Assembly (NCBI RefSeq): GCF_003010915.2
Contig: NZ_CP028426.1
Coordinates: 2,666,001 to 2,730,000 of the forward strand
Length of the DNA stretch: 64,000 bases
Direction of reading: 5' to 3'
Source of the DNA: Gulosibacter molinativorax
GTDB lineage: Bacteria > Actinomycetota > Actinomycetes > Actinomycetales > Microbacteriaceae
Shown here piece after piece: positions 32,878 through 41,008 of this stretch (its first letter is position 1; every line of letters begins with the position of its first letter). The notes beneath the pieces are model-generated. The model saw nothing but the letters and a program-made list of their open reading frames with translations, did not search any database and had not been told where the DNA came from. The translations under genes were made by a program, and so were the position numbers.

Positions 32878-33894
32878 ATGGCAACCAAGATTGGCTTTCT
32901 CTCATTCGGGCACTGGATGGATGCGCCCGGCTCCCGCGTCGTGACGGGGCAGGATGCGCTGCTCCAAGCGATCGATCTCTCGGTCGCGGCCGAAGAGGTC
33001 GGCATCGACGGCGCGTATTTCCGCGTCCACCACTACGCGAAGCAGCACTCCGCGCCGTTCCCGCTGCTCGCCGCAATTGCCGCGCGGACGAAGCGGATCG
33101 AACTCGGCACGGGCGTGATCGACATGCGGTACGAGAACCCGATGTACATGGCGGAGGAGGCCGCGGTCACCGACCTCATCTCCTCCGGCCGATTGCAGCT
33201 AGGCGTGAGCCGCGGCTCACCCGAGCCTGCACTCGCGGGATACCAGGCGTTCGGCTACGTGCCTGAGGACGGTGACCACGCCGAGATGGCGCGGCACAAG
33301 ACCCTCATCTTCCTGCGCGCGATCCAGGGCGCGGGCGTCGCGAACCCCGATCCGCGACAGTCCGCATCCCCCGAGCCGCTCGCGCTCGAGCCGCAGTCGC
33401 CCGACCTCCACCAGCGCATCTGGTGGGGCGCGGGCTCACGCAAGACGGCGGTGTGGGCGGCCGAGCAGGGCATGAACCTGATGTCCTCGACGCTGCTGAC
33501 CGAGGACACCGGTGTGCCGTTCTCGGAGCTGCAGGCCGAGCAGATCCAGCAGTTCCGCGACGCGTGGGATGTCGCCGGTCACCACTGGACCCCGCGCGTC
33601 AGCGTCTCGCGCAGCATCATCCCACTCGTCGATGACGAGTCGCGCCGCTATTTCGGTGTGCGCGCCCAGGCCGAGGCGAAGGACCAGGTCGGGCAGATTG
33701 AGCCGGGCGAGCTCGCGCGCTTCGGCCGCAGCTACATTGGCGAGATCGACACGCTCATCGAGGAACTCAAGGAAGACGCCGCGGTGCAGGCCGCGGACAC
33801 ACTACTCGTGACCGTGCCAAACGCCCTCGGCGTCGACTTCAACGCGCGGATGCTCGAGGCAATCTCGAAGGAGTTGCGCACCGCGCTCGGCTAG
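32878..33894 (+). CDS. Luciferase-like (LLM class) flavin-dependent oxidoreductase
   Basis: A 338-residue TIM-barrel enzyme of the bacterial luciferase/LLM class. It starts TKIGFLSFGHWMD and has LSVAAEEVGIDGAYFRVHHY, then LGVSRGSPEPALAGYQAFGY. Such enzymes use FMN or F420 to oxidise or monooxygenate varied substrates. Starts at 32821, 32857 and 32878 are possible; 32878 gives the usual family N-terminus. Its stop TAG and the stop of the opposite SnoaL gene share the palindrome CTAG (33891-33894). Confidence 0.85.
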   Translation: MATKIGFLSFGHWMDAPGSRVVTGQDALLQAIDLSVAAEEVGIDGAYFRVHHYAKQHSAPFPLLAAIAARTKRIELGTGVIDMRYENPMYMAEEAAVTDLISSGRLQLGVSRGSPEPALAGYQAFGYVPEDGDHAEMARHKTLIFLRAIQGAGVANPDPRQSASPEPLALEPQSPDLHQRIWWGAGSRKTAVWAAEQGMNLMSSTLLTEDTGVPFSELQAEQIQQFRDAWDVAGHHWTPRVSVSRSIIPLVDDESRRYFGVRAQAEAKDQVGQIEPGELARFGRSYIGEIDTLIEELKEDAAVQAADTLLVTVPNALGVDFNARMLEAISKELRTALG

Positions 33895-34394
33895 GCGTTC
33901 TTGTACCAGCTCGAGCCGAGGGTGTAGCGGATCTTTTCGATGTCGGCCGCGTCATAGGGAAGGTACTCGATGACGCGGTTCTTCAGCGCGAGCTCGCGGC
34001 GGGCGATGCGCCAGCCGTTCTCGGTGCGCACGAGATCGTCGACGTAGATGCCGCCGGCCCGGATGTGTTTGAACTTCTCCGGGTCGTCGGTCGTCTGCAG
34101 CGTCACCCATAGCACCTCGGTAACGGTGTGCGCGGTGTCGCCGTCGATCTCGAACCGGGTGTTGCCGTTGACGTGCTGACCCGAGAGTCGGGTGTCGTCG
34201 TTCTGGCCGCTCAGCGCATCCTGCAGCGAGGCGGGCGTGTAGTGCGTGTCTCGTTCGAGCAGCACAATGTCGGCGTCGGGCGTGAAGGCGTCGTCGAGGA
34301 TCGACCACTCGCGCTGGTCGAGCGCGTGTGAGTAGGCGTTGATGGCGTCGAGGATCTCGGCGCGGTCGATGAGGTCTTGCGTGGTGAGTGGCAT
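33891..34394 (-). CDS. SnoaL-like (NTF2 fold) protein
   Basis: A 167-residue NTF2-fold protein with the SnoaL_4 pattern (DLIDRAEILDAINAYSHALDQREWSILDDAFTPDADI, then HVNGNTRFEIDGDTA and GGIYVDDLVRTENGWRIARREL). Proteins of this type act as ring dehydratases/isomerases or as small subunits in aromatic breakdown. The ATG at 34394 follows AAGGA. It lies 71 bases downstream of an SDR gene on the same strand, so the two are probably an operon. Confidence 0.82.
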   Translation of the reverse strand: MPLTTQDLIDRAEILDAINAYSHALDQREWSILDDAFTPDADIVLLERDTHYTPASLQDALSGQNDDTRLSGQHVNGNTRFEIDGDTAHTVTEVLWVTLQTTDDPEKFKHIRAGGIYVDDLVRTENGWRIARRELALKNRVIEYLPYDAADIEKIRYTLGSSWYKNA

Positions 34395-34465
34395 GTGAGT
34401 CCTTGTCTCGTGAACGTATCGGTGGCGGGCGGGGGCAGCGGGTGGCGGACTAGCGGGCGAGCTGC

Positions 34466-35263
34466 CTAGCCCCACTTGGTGGTGGAGCCCGCGTCGATGA
34501 CGAGGTTCGTGCCGGTGATGTAGCGGGCCTCGTCGGAGGCGAGGAAGAGGACGGCGTTCGCGACGTCGATGGGGTCGATCCACGGGGTGTCGAGCAGCTT
34601 GCCGCGCTTGAAGGGTTCGATGACGTCCTCGGGGGTTGGATGCTCGAGGTCGGGTCGGTAGCGGCGCAGGTTGTCGTCGTTCAAGACGAGGTCCGTGCCG
34701 ACCGCCGTCGGATGCGTCGTGTTCACGCGTCCGCCGAATGCACCGAGCTCGGTCGCCCAGACCTTCGCGAGACCAACGAGGGCGGTCTTCGCCGCGGTGT
34801 AGGCGCTCGAGTTTGCCCCGCCGCGGATGCCCGCGGTCGAGGATGCGAGGATGACGCTTGAGCCGTTCGGGTTCTGCTTCAGCGCGGGGAACACTGCCTT
34901 CGCGGTTCGCCAGACGCCGGAGAGGTCGATGTCGATGACGGTGTTCCAGGTCGCCTCGTCGAGGTCCTCGGCCTGGGTCTCGGGGAGCAGCACCCCGGCG
35001 TTCGCGAACAGGATGTCGATGCGGCCGTAATGCTCGATCGTGGCCTCGACCGCGGCATCCAGGCTGGCCTGATCGCGCATGTCGGCCTGCAGCGGTAGGA
35101 GGTGGTCTGTCGGGGCCGGGGGATTGAGGTCGACGGCCGCGACCTCGGCGCCCTCCTCGATAAATCGCGCCGCCGTGGCCGCGCCGATACCTGCGCCCGC
35201 GCCGGTGATAAATGCCACCTTGCCGGAAAGGCGGCCGGGGCGGATGCTGTCTGCAGTGCTCAT
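34466..35263 (-). CDS. Short-chain dehydrogenase/reductase
   Basis: A classical SDR of 265 residues: cofactor motif TGAGAGIG (20-27), NAG (88-90), and catalytic S141/S142, Y155 and K159. Asp at the end of the second strand (VAAVDLN) suggests NAD(H) rather than NADP(H). The C-terminus (NAVLFLASDEARYITGTNLVIDAG) is typical. It forms an operon with the SnoaL gene; together they may process a cyclic alcohol or ketone, which is inference. A GTCACAGTGTGAC palindrome lies 42 bases upstream of the start. Confidence 0.88.
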   Translation of the reverse strand: MSTADSIRPGRLSGKVAFITGAGAGIGAATAARFIEEGAEVAAVDLNPPAPTDHLLPLQADMRDQASLDAAVEATIEHYGRIDILFANAGVLLPETQAEDLDEATWNTVIDIDLSGVWRTAKAVFPALKQNPNGSSVILASSTAGIRGGANSSAYTAAKTALVGLAKVWATELGAFGGRVNTTHPTAVGTDLVLNDDNLRRYRPDLEHPTPEDVIEPFKRGKLLDTPWIDPIDVANAVLFLASDEARYITGTNLVIDAGSTTKWG

Positions 35264-35305
35264 GTGCCAAGTTCACGCCCGTTGCGCGAAGAACACAACT
35301 TGGGA

Positions 35306-35318
35306 GTCACAGTGTGAC
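35306..35318. promoter_or_regulatory. Palindromic operator candidate between the SDR and thioredoxin-like genes
   Basis: GTCACA-G-TGTGAC is a perfect 13-base palindrome upstream of the SDR start, in the divergent region. It resembles CRP/FNR- or GntR-type half-sites, but the regulator is not known. Confidence 0.4.
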
Positions 35319-35434
35319 GAGTGTCGGTGTGTTTGCGGCCCCGTGGAACACATACCCGTGGTTTCGCGTTACATGACAATGCAAAGACCACGGTCGCGGG
35401 AATATCGCGGCCATCAGACCATCCAGAAGGAATC

Positions 35435-35770
35435 ATGCGCGCGAATTTACATCGAGTCCAAGTCGTCCACATTCGCGATTGCCCGAACACGCAGGTCGCG
35501 ACTGAGCGCATGCGGTCCGCGCTCGAGGCTGTGGGGATGGGGGAGACCCCGGTCGAAACGGTGCTGGTTGAAACACCAGAGCAAGTCGCTGCCGTGACCT
35601 TCGCAGGTTCACCGACCATCCTCGTCGACGACGAAGATCTGTTCCCGACGGGCGCCACGTCGCGCGACCTCGCGTGCCGCGTGTATGTGAGCGAGACAGG
35701 AATGGCTGGCGCGCCATCGGCTGACCAAATCGCCGACGCGTTACGCGCGCGGATCGCTGAGGTCCAGTAG
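35435..35770 (+). CDS. Small thioredoxin-fold-like protein
   Basis: A 111-residue protein: VQVVHIRDCPNTQVATERMRSAL, then TFAGSPTILVDDEDLFP and CRVYVSETG. The DCPN segment near the N-terminus followed by a GSPTILVDG-like strand is the pattern of thioredoxin-fold proteins often found with mercury, arsenic or alkylmercury genes. It has a single Cys at the active-site position, so it is not a classical CxxC thioredoxin. The ATG at 35435 follows AGAAGGA. It is convergent with the ArsC-like gene. Confidence 0.7.
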   Translation: MRANLHRVQVVHIRDCPNTQVATERMRSALEAVGMGETPVETVLVETPEQVAAVTFAGSPTILVDDEDLFPTGATSRDLACRVYVSETGMAGAPSADQIADALRARIAEVQ

Positions 35771-35802
35771 TTACTGCGAACCAGTAGCTACTGGGCCAAA
35801 AG

Positions 35803-36207
35803 CTATAGGCCGAGTCGCGTGGCGAGCTCGTCGACGCGTTTTGCGATGTCGTCTCGGACGAGGTCCATCCGCTGTGCGCCTTCAATCCCGCGGAGCGAGG
35901 GCTCGTCCGTGATCCAGCGCTCGACGTTTGCTGCACCTTCGGGAAGCTGCGCCTCCTCGCCGAGCACGATGACCAAGTCGGAGTCGCGCAGGTCTGCCTC
36001 GGTGATCGGTTTCGGATATTCGCCCTCGGTTGACGCGCCGACCGCGACGAGCGACTCGACCGACTGTGCGTTGAGCGCTGCGCCCGGCTCCGTTCCTGCC
36101 GACCGGATCTCGGCAGCATCCCCCACTCGCTGCCGCATGAGCGCAGCTGCCATCTGGGACTTGCCGCCGTTTTTGACGCAGACAAAAAGCAGTTTCGGTG
36201 TTGACAT
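35803..36207 (-). CDS. Low-molecular-weight phosphatase family protein, arsenate reductase (ArsC)-like
   Basis: A 134-residue protein. It begins PKLLFVCVKNGGKSQMAAALMRQ, the P-loop Cx5R position of LMW protein tyrosine phosphatases and ArsC, but the loop reads CVKNGGKS, with Lys where Arg is usual. This variant is shared by many actinobacterial ArsC proteins. Later Cys residues of the thioredoxin-coupled type are not seen. It probably reduces arsenate or dephosphorylates a small substrate. I chose the ATG at 36207, with AAAGGG upstream. No arsenite pump or ArsR is in the window. Confidence 0.75.
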   Translation of the reverse strand: MSTPKLLFVCVKNGGKSQMAAALMRQRVGDAAEIRSAGTEPGAALNAQSVESLVAVGASTEGEYPKPITEADLRDSDLVIVLGEEAQLPEGAANVERWITDEPSLRGIEGAQRMDLVRDDIAKRVDELATRLGL

Positions 36208-36327
36208 CACTGCACCCTTTCGCGGAAATTCCTGGCCCCTCGAGCGAGGCCCCACGGACGAAACCACCGTACGTGTCGATTGCTAACGCGAGGCGAACTG
36301 CCCCGAGGAATCTCTCGCGCATCCGAC

Positions 36328-38238
36328 CTACAGCTTGACCTCGCGACCGATGATGATCGTGCGCTCGCGGGGAAGCGAGAGCTGATTGACCGGGTCGGTC
36401 CGCATCCGCACCATGAGCGCGTAGATTTCGCGAACGAACTTCACCGGGGGCCGCGAGACCACCTCGACGATTGGCAGCGATAGGTAAAACACGACGTGGC
36501 TGACGTTGAGATCGCCGAAGAGATCTGGCCGAAGCTTGATTACCTCGCGCAGCGCGCCGAGCGGCTTGATGCGCTCGCGGTAGCCGTATGTTGCGGTCAT
36601 TGAAAGGATGCCGGGCTCGGGACTCCTGATGTCCTCGGGGTGGATGCGCTCTTCGGCGGGGACGGCCGGGACGTGGACGTTCTGCCAGGTGAAGAGGATG
36701 ATGCGCTCGGGTATCGCATGTTGGTGCTTGGCCATGACGTGGAGCGCCACGGGGATGCGGTCGCGAGACGGCGTGAAGAAGACCCCGGTGCCAGCGACTC
36801 GCGAGACGTTGCCCTCATCCAGCAGCTCGAGGAACTCGGCAGGCTTGACCTCTTCGTGGCGACGCCAGCGGCGCATCTGCTTCCGCCCGGATCGCCAGCA
36901 GAACATGAGGAAGCAGAGGACCCCACCGATGAGTAGCGGCAGCCAGCCGCCGCTTTCAATCTTCGGCACGTTGGCGGCGAGGAACACCAGGATGATCAAC
37001 CAAATAGCGCCGGCGACCCACAGCGGCCACGAGTAGTCGCGGCGCAGGATCATCAGGCCGATGAAGAGGGACGTCGTGATGGTGATCGTAATGGTGACCG
37101 CGAGGCCGTACGCCGAGGTGAGGTTTTGCGAGCTCTGGAAGAGCACAACGATGAGGATGACTGCGGCGGCAAGCGTCCAGTTCGCGGTCGGCAGGTAGAC
37201 CTGGTGCTGCTCTTCCTCGGAGGTGTGAACCACCCGCATCGGCACCATGAGGTCAAGCCGCGAGGCCTGGTGAATCACGGTGAACGCGCCGGAGATGACG
37301 GCCTGCGAGGCGATGACTGTCGCCGCGGTCGCGATGAGGATCATTGGTACGAGCAGGGGTTCGGGCACCATCGCGAAGAACACACCGCCAGGCCCCGACT
37401 TGCCTTGAACGAGCGTCGCGGCCTGACCCAAATAGGCGACGGTTAGCGCGGGCAAGACGACGAAGAGCCAGGCGCGACGGATGGCTTTCCGACCGAACTG
37501 CCCCATGTCGGCATAGAGCGCCTCGGCACCGGTGACGGCAAGCACGACCGAGCCGAGCGACAGAAATGCGGTAAGTGGATGCGCGGCGAAGAACGGGATG
37601 ATCCAGTGCGGCGACAGCGCCCAAAGCACCTGGGGATGCCCGATCACCGCGAGTAGGCCGAACACCGTGATCGCGCCGAACCACAGCAGCATGACAGGTC
37701 CGAAGGCCTTCGCGACGCGGTTGATGCCGAGCGGTTGTAGGAGGAAAAGCAGCACGAGAATCACGATCGTAATGGGAACGACCGATGCGCCGAGGCCGCC
37801 ATGCAGCAGTTCGAGGCCCTCGACCGCGGAGAGCACCGAGATTGCGGGGGTGATGATGCTGTCGCCGAGGAACATCGCCGCACCGACGCCGGCGAGCGCA
37901 ATCCAGATTCCGCGGCGCGCGGCCTTACGCGGCACCTGGCGGATGAGTCCGAGCAGCGCGAGTAAGCCGCCTTCACCGTTGTTATCCGCGCGGAGAAAAA
38001 TGGTGACGTACAAGATCGTCACGATCAGGATGAGCGACCAGATCAGCGTCGAGACCATGCCGTAGACGGTGGTCACGTCGCCTGGCCCAGATGCGTGCTG
38101 TTCCTTGGCGAGGGCGGTCACGGTGTAAATCGCACTCGTACCGATGTCACCGAATACGACGCCGAGCGCGCCCAAGATGAGCCCGATGCTGGATTTCCTT
38201 GGCAGGTGTGCGGCAGTTGCCGCAATTCCGTTAGACAT
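36328..38238 (-). CDS. kup: KUP/HAK family potassium uptake transporter
   Basis: A 636-residue K+/H+ symporter. About twelve membrane segments (residues about 15-460) include GALGVVFGDIGTSAIYT at the first helix and GEGGLLALLGLIR in the loop after the second; a cytosolic C-terminal domain of about 170 residues follows. Length and motifs are normal for Kup. I chose the ATG at 38238 because it gives the conserved N-terminus. TACTTT lies six bases upstream of it on the reverse strand, and no Shine-Dalgarno is present, so the gene may be leaderless. It is divergent from the ferritin gene across 94 bases. Confidence 0.92.
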   Translation of the reverse strand: MSNGIAATAAHLPRKSSIGLILGALGVVFGDIGTSAIYTVTALAKEQHASGPGDVTTVYGMVSTLIWSLILIVTILYVTIFLRADNNGEGGLLALLGLIRQVPRKAARRGIWIALAGVGAAMFLGDSIITPAISVLSAVEGLELLHGGLGASVVPITIVILVLLFLLQPLGINRVAKAFGPVMLLWFGAITVFGLLAVIGHPQVLWALSPHWIIPFFAAHPLTAFLSLGSVVLAVTGAEALYADMGQFGRKAIRRAWLFVVLPALTVAYLGQAATLVQGKSGPGGVFFAMVPEPLLVPMILIATAATVIASQAVISGAFTVIHQASRLDLMVPMRVVHTSEEEQHQVYLPTANWTLAAAVILIVVLFQSSQNLTSAYGLAVTITITITTSLFIGLMILRRDYSWPLWVAGAIWLIILVFLAANVPKIESGGWLPLLIGGVLCFLMFCWRSGRKQMRRWRRHEEVKPAEFLELLDEGNVSRVAGTGVFFTPSRDRIPVALHVMAKHQHAIPERIILFTWQNVHVPAVPAEERIHPEDIRSPEPGILSMTATYGYRERIKPLGALREVIKLRPDLFGDLNVSHVVFYLSLPIVEVVSRPPVKFVREIYALMVRMRTDPVNQLSLPRERTIIIGREVKL

Positions 38239-38332
38239 GGGCTCAAAGTACACCTTTTGGGCGGTGCAATGTTGCGTCATATTTTGCCGGATGTCGACGA
38301 ACTCGCAGCTTGCGTGCCTAGGGTCGCTTGCC

Positions 38333-38836
38333 ATGAAGATCGACCAGAAATACGCGGACGCCATCAACGATCAGGTCACTCTCGAGCACCAGGCATCCCT
38401 GGTCTACCGCCAGCTCGCGGCCGACATGGAGGCGATCGACCTCAGCGGCATCGCATCCTGGTTCTCGGCGCAAGCCGACGAGGAACTTGTCCACGCTGCG
38501 AAGTTCACGCAGTATCTCCACGATCGCGACTACCACCCGGTGCTCGGCACGATCGAGCTCAGCGGCAACACCGTCGACAACGCGCTCGACGCGTTCAAGG
38601 CATCCCTCGCCCACGAGGAGAAGGTGTCCGAGGCGATCCGTAATCTCTACCGCATCGCTGATGAGGTCGGCGACATTGATTCTCGACCGCTGCTCTACTG
38701 GTTCCTCGACGAGCAGGTCGAGGAGGAGTCCACGGTGAGCGAGATCATCGGCCGCATCGAGCTCCTGAACGGGGATGGTTCGGGTCTCTTGACGCTTGAC
38801 CGTCAGCTCGGCCAGCGGGACGCATCCGCGGAGTAG
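38333..38836 (+). CDS. Ferritin
   Basis: An iron storage protein of 167 residues. The start MKIDQKYADAINDQVTLEHQASLVYRQLAADME contains the first ferroxidase Glu/Glu-x-x-His positions (EHQAS...), and ADEELVHAAKF gives ExxH. A four-helix bundle is expected, and 24-mers are usual for the family. The ATG at 38333 has a short leader, with TAGGGT 14 bases before. An iron/manganese transporter with a ferritin-like domain lies 2.2 kb downstream. Confidence 0.9.
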   Translation: MKIDQKYADAINDQVTLEHQASLVYRQLAADMEAIDLSGIASWFSAQADEELVHAAKFTQYLHDRDYHPVLGTIELSGNTVDNALDAFKASLAHEEKVSEAIRNLYRIADEVGDIDSRPLLYWFLDEQVEEESTVSEIIGRIELLNGDGSGLLTLDRQLGQRDASAE

Positions 38837-39173
38837 CCAGCTTTTCGCCGAGCCAACCTCGCCCGGCCACACAATCGTCCGGCCTCGAACCGCCACACGG
38901 CACGGCTCGAGGCCGGATCTCTTTTCCGGTGTGCCGAGCCAGGCCGTGTCTTGCTGCCGCTGCCGCAGCCATTGCCGCAGCCATTGCCGCTAGCGCACAG
39001 CCCGCCCCGTATACCGGCCAGGTTGAGCGCTACGGGCAATGGGTGGATAACCGACCGGGTGCATCCATTGCGGTTATCGCTCAGTCCGCCCCGTGCACAG
39101 GCCACCGTGAGCGCTACTGGCAATGGGTGCCACCGACAAATGGGCGAGAACAGGCCTCCGAAGGCTCAAGTGG
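38837..39173. other. Gene-free stretch between ferritin and tRNA-Gly: terminator and imperfect direct repeat
   Basis: After the ferritin terminator (38879-38925) there is no credible gene. A 65-base unit at 38981-39045 is repeated with changes at 39065-39129 (period 84). It contains CCATTGC, CGCCCCGT, GGCCA, GAGCGCTAC and GGCAATGGGTG blocks. A few triplet-like GCCGCTGCCGCAGCC repeats precede it. Confidence 0.6.
38879..38925 (+). terminator. Terminator after the ferritin gene
   Basis: CCGGCCTCGA (38879-38888) and TCGAGGCCGG (38907-38916) form a 10-bp stem, followed by ATCTCTTTTCC. Confidence 0.75.
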
Positions 39174-39244
39174 AGGGGCTGACGGGAATCGAACCCGCGC
39201 TGTCTGCTTGGGAAGCAGAAGTTCTACCATTGAACTACAGCCCC
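39174..39244 (-). tRNA. tRNA-Gly, anticodon CCC
   Basis: On the reverse strand the 71-base cloverleaf has acceptor GGGGCTG/CAGCCCC, an anticodon stem TCTGC/GCAGA around the loop TTCCCAA (anticodon CCC), and the T loop GGTTCGATTC. The discriminator is U, as in bacterial tRNA-Gly. No CCA is encoded. It reads GGG codons. Confidence 0.95.
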
Positions 39245-39313
39245 ACTCCGCGCAATAAAGCGCCGACCGCTAGTGTAGCAACAGGTTTGGCCGCAGCGAA
39301 AAAAGGTGGATGC

Positions 39314-39919
39314 ATGCTGCTCAGTGATCGAGATATTCGCGCCGGAATCGACTCGGGACGCATTGGTCTCGACCCGTGGGATCCCGCGATGGTGCAGCCC
39401 TCGAGCGTGGATGTGCGACTCGATCGCTACTTCCGCCTCTTCGACAACCATCGGTACCCGTCGATCGATCCGCGCGAGGAGCAGTCGGAGCTCACGCACC
39501 TCGTCGAGGCCGAACCGGATCACGCGTTCATCCTGCATCCCGGTGAGTTCGTGCTCGCCTCCACCTTCGAGCAGGTCACGCTCGCTGACGACGTCGCGGC
39601 CCGCCTCGAGGGGAAGTCCTCGCTCGGACGCCTCGGCCTGCTTACCCACTCGACCGCCGGCTTCATCGACCCCGGCTTCCAGGGCCACGTCACGCTCGAA
39701 CTCTCGAACGTCGCGACGCTGCCGATCAAGTTATGGCCCGGCATGAAGATCGGTCAGCTGTGCTTCTTCAACCTGTCTTCGCCTGCCGAGCATCCGTACG
39801 GTTCCGCGCAATATCAGTCGCGCTATCACGGCCAGCGCGGCCCGACGGCGTCGCGCTCATGGATGAACTTCTCGGTTGTAGACGTTTCGAGCACCGACGC
39901 GGGTTCGCGCGGCGACTAG
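39314..39919 (+). CDS. dcd: dCTP deaminase
   Basis: A 201-residue enzyme that converts dCTP to dUTP, in actinobacteria often directly to dUMP. Conserved blocks are [37 protein letters not shown] at the N-terminus, [35 protein letters not shown] in the core and [10 protein letters not shown]. The ATG at 39314 follows AAAAGGTGG; readings further upstream cross the tRNA gene. It lies next to tRNA-Gly, a common placement. Confidence 0.95.
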   Translation: MLLSDRDIRAGIDSGRIGLDPWDPAMVQPSSVDVRLDRYFRLFDNHRYPSIDPREEQSELTHLVEAEPDHAFILHPGEFVLASTFEQVTLADDVAARLEGKSSLGRLGLLTHSTAGFIDPGFQGHVTLELSNVATLPIKLWPGMKIGQLCFFNLSSPAEHPYGSAQYQSRYHGQRGPTASRSWMNFSVVDVSSTDAGSRGD

Positions 39920-39932
39920 CTAAGGGGAGCGC

Positions 39933-40979
39933 GTGACTGACTTTTCGAGGGCGATCGACGTTGCGCGGCGCCGTGGCGGACCCGCGCACCTGCTCGTACT
40001 GCACGAGGGCACCCCGGTGGTGGATGAACGATTCGGCGTGGGCGCGCATGCCGCGTTCTGGCCGTTCTCGGTCTCGAAGATCTACATCGCGGCACTGACC
40101 TGGGCGCTCCACGAAGACGGGCTGCTCAGCGTCGATCACCCCGTCGCGAAATACTGGCCCGAGTTCGCCCAACACGGCAAGGAAGCGGTCACAATCCGCC
40201 AGGTGCTGCAGCATCGCTCGGGCCTGCCGCGCGTCGGCGGCACGCTCGCCGAGGTCGCGGCGATGACGGACTGGCGCGAGGCGACCGACCGGCTGGCCCG
40301 CGCATCCAGGCAGCCGAACGCCGACGAGGTACCCGCCTACGAGTGGCTTGCGTGGGGATTCATCCTCGGCGAGGTGGCGCAGCGCACGACCGGCTTCGAC
40401 CTCCAAACCGTCTTGCGTGAGCGCATCCTCGAGCGGGTGGATGCGCGGGGCACGTTCCTGGGGATGCCGCCGACGCAGTCGTGGCGTGCGGTGCCCTTCA
40501 CGGCGCGGGATCCGGCGTCGGGCGTCGTCGCGGGAGTACTGAACCGGGAGTCGGTGCGGGATGCGGTCATCCCGGCCGGTGGGGTGTCGACCACGGTTTA
40601 CGATCTCGCGAACCTCCTCGAAGCGATTCGACTCGGCGGAAGCGAAATCGGGCTGGGCAATCAATCCACCGCCGCGATGCTCGAACCGAGCAATCATGGC
40701 GAATTCGACCGCTTCGCGGGCGGCAGAGTCTGGTGGAGTAACGGGCTGCAGCTCGGGCATGCCGACCCGAACCCGTTTCGCGCATCTGCCCTCGGGACTC
40801 GCTCGTCGGACGAGACGTTCGGACATAACGGCTCGAATGTCTCGATCGCGTGGGCCGATCCGACACGGGATCTGACGTTTGTGTATCTCTCCGGCATCAT
40901 CGAACCGTTTCCGCTCAATCGACTCACGCTGATGCGCATGCAAGACCTGGTGCTCACGGCAGTGGGCGACATAAACTAG
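39933..40979 (+). CDS. Serine hydrolase, beta-lactamase class C/esterase type
   Basis: A 348-residue hydrolase of the penicillin-binding-protein-like fold. The nucleophile motif SxxK is SVSK in FWPFSVSKIYIAA, followed by VTIRQVLQHRSGL. The second motif position reads YEWLAWG, and a GHNGSN motif lies near the C-terminus. No signal peptide is visible, which favours a cytosolic EstB-type esterase over a beta-lactamase. The GTG at 39933 follows AAGGGGAG, only 13 bases after dcd, so it may be co-transcribed. Confidence 0.83.
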   Translation: MTDFSRAIDVARRRGGPAHLLVLHEGTPVVDERFGVGAHAAFWPFSVSKIYIAALTWALHEDGLLSVDHPVAKYWPEFAQHGKEAVTIRQVLQHRSGLPRVGGTLAEVAAMTDWREATDRLARASRQPNADEVPAYEWLAWGFILGEVAQRTTGFDLQTVLRERILERVDARGTFLGMPPTQSWRAVPFTARDPASGVVAGVLNRESVRDAVIPAGGVSTTVYDLANLLEAIRLGGSEIGLGNQSTAAMLEPSNHGEFDRFAGGRVWWSNGLQLGHADPNPFRASALGTRSSDETFGHNGSNVSIAWADPTRDLTFVYLSGIIEPFPLNRLTLMRMQDLVLTAVGDIN

Positions 40980-41008
40980 TCGATTGTCCACACGAACGGA
41001 GCCCCCAC

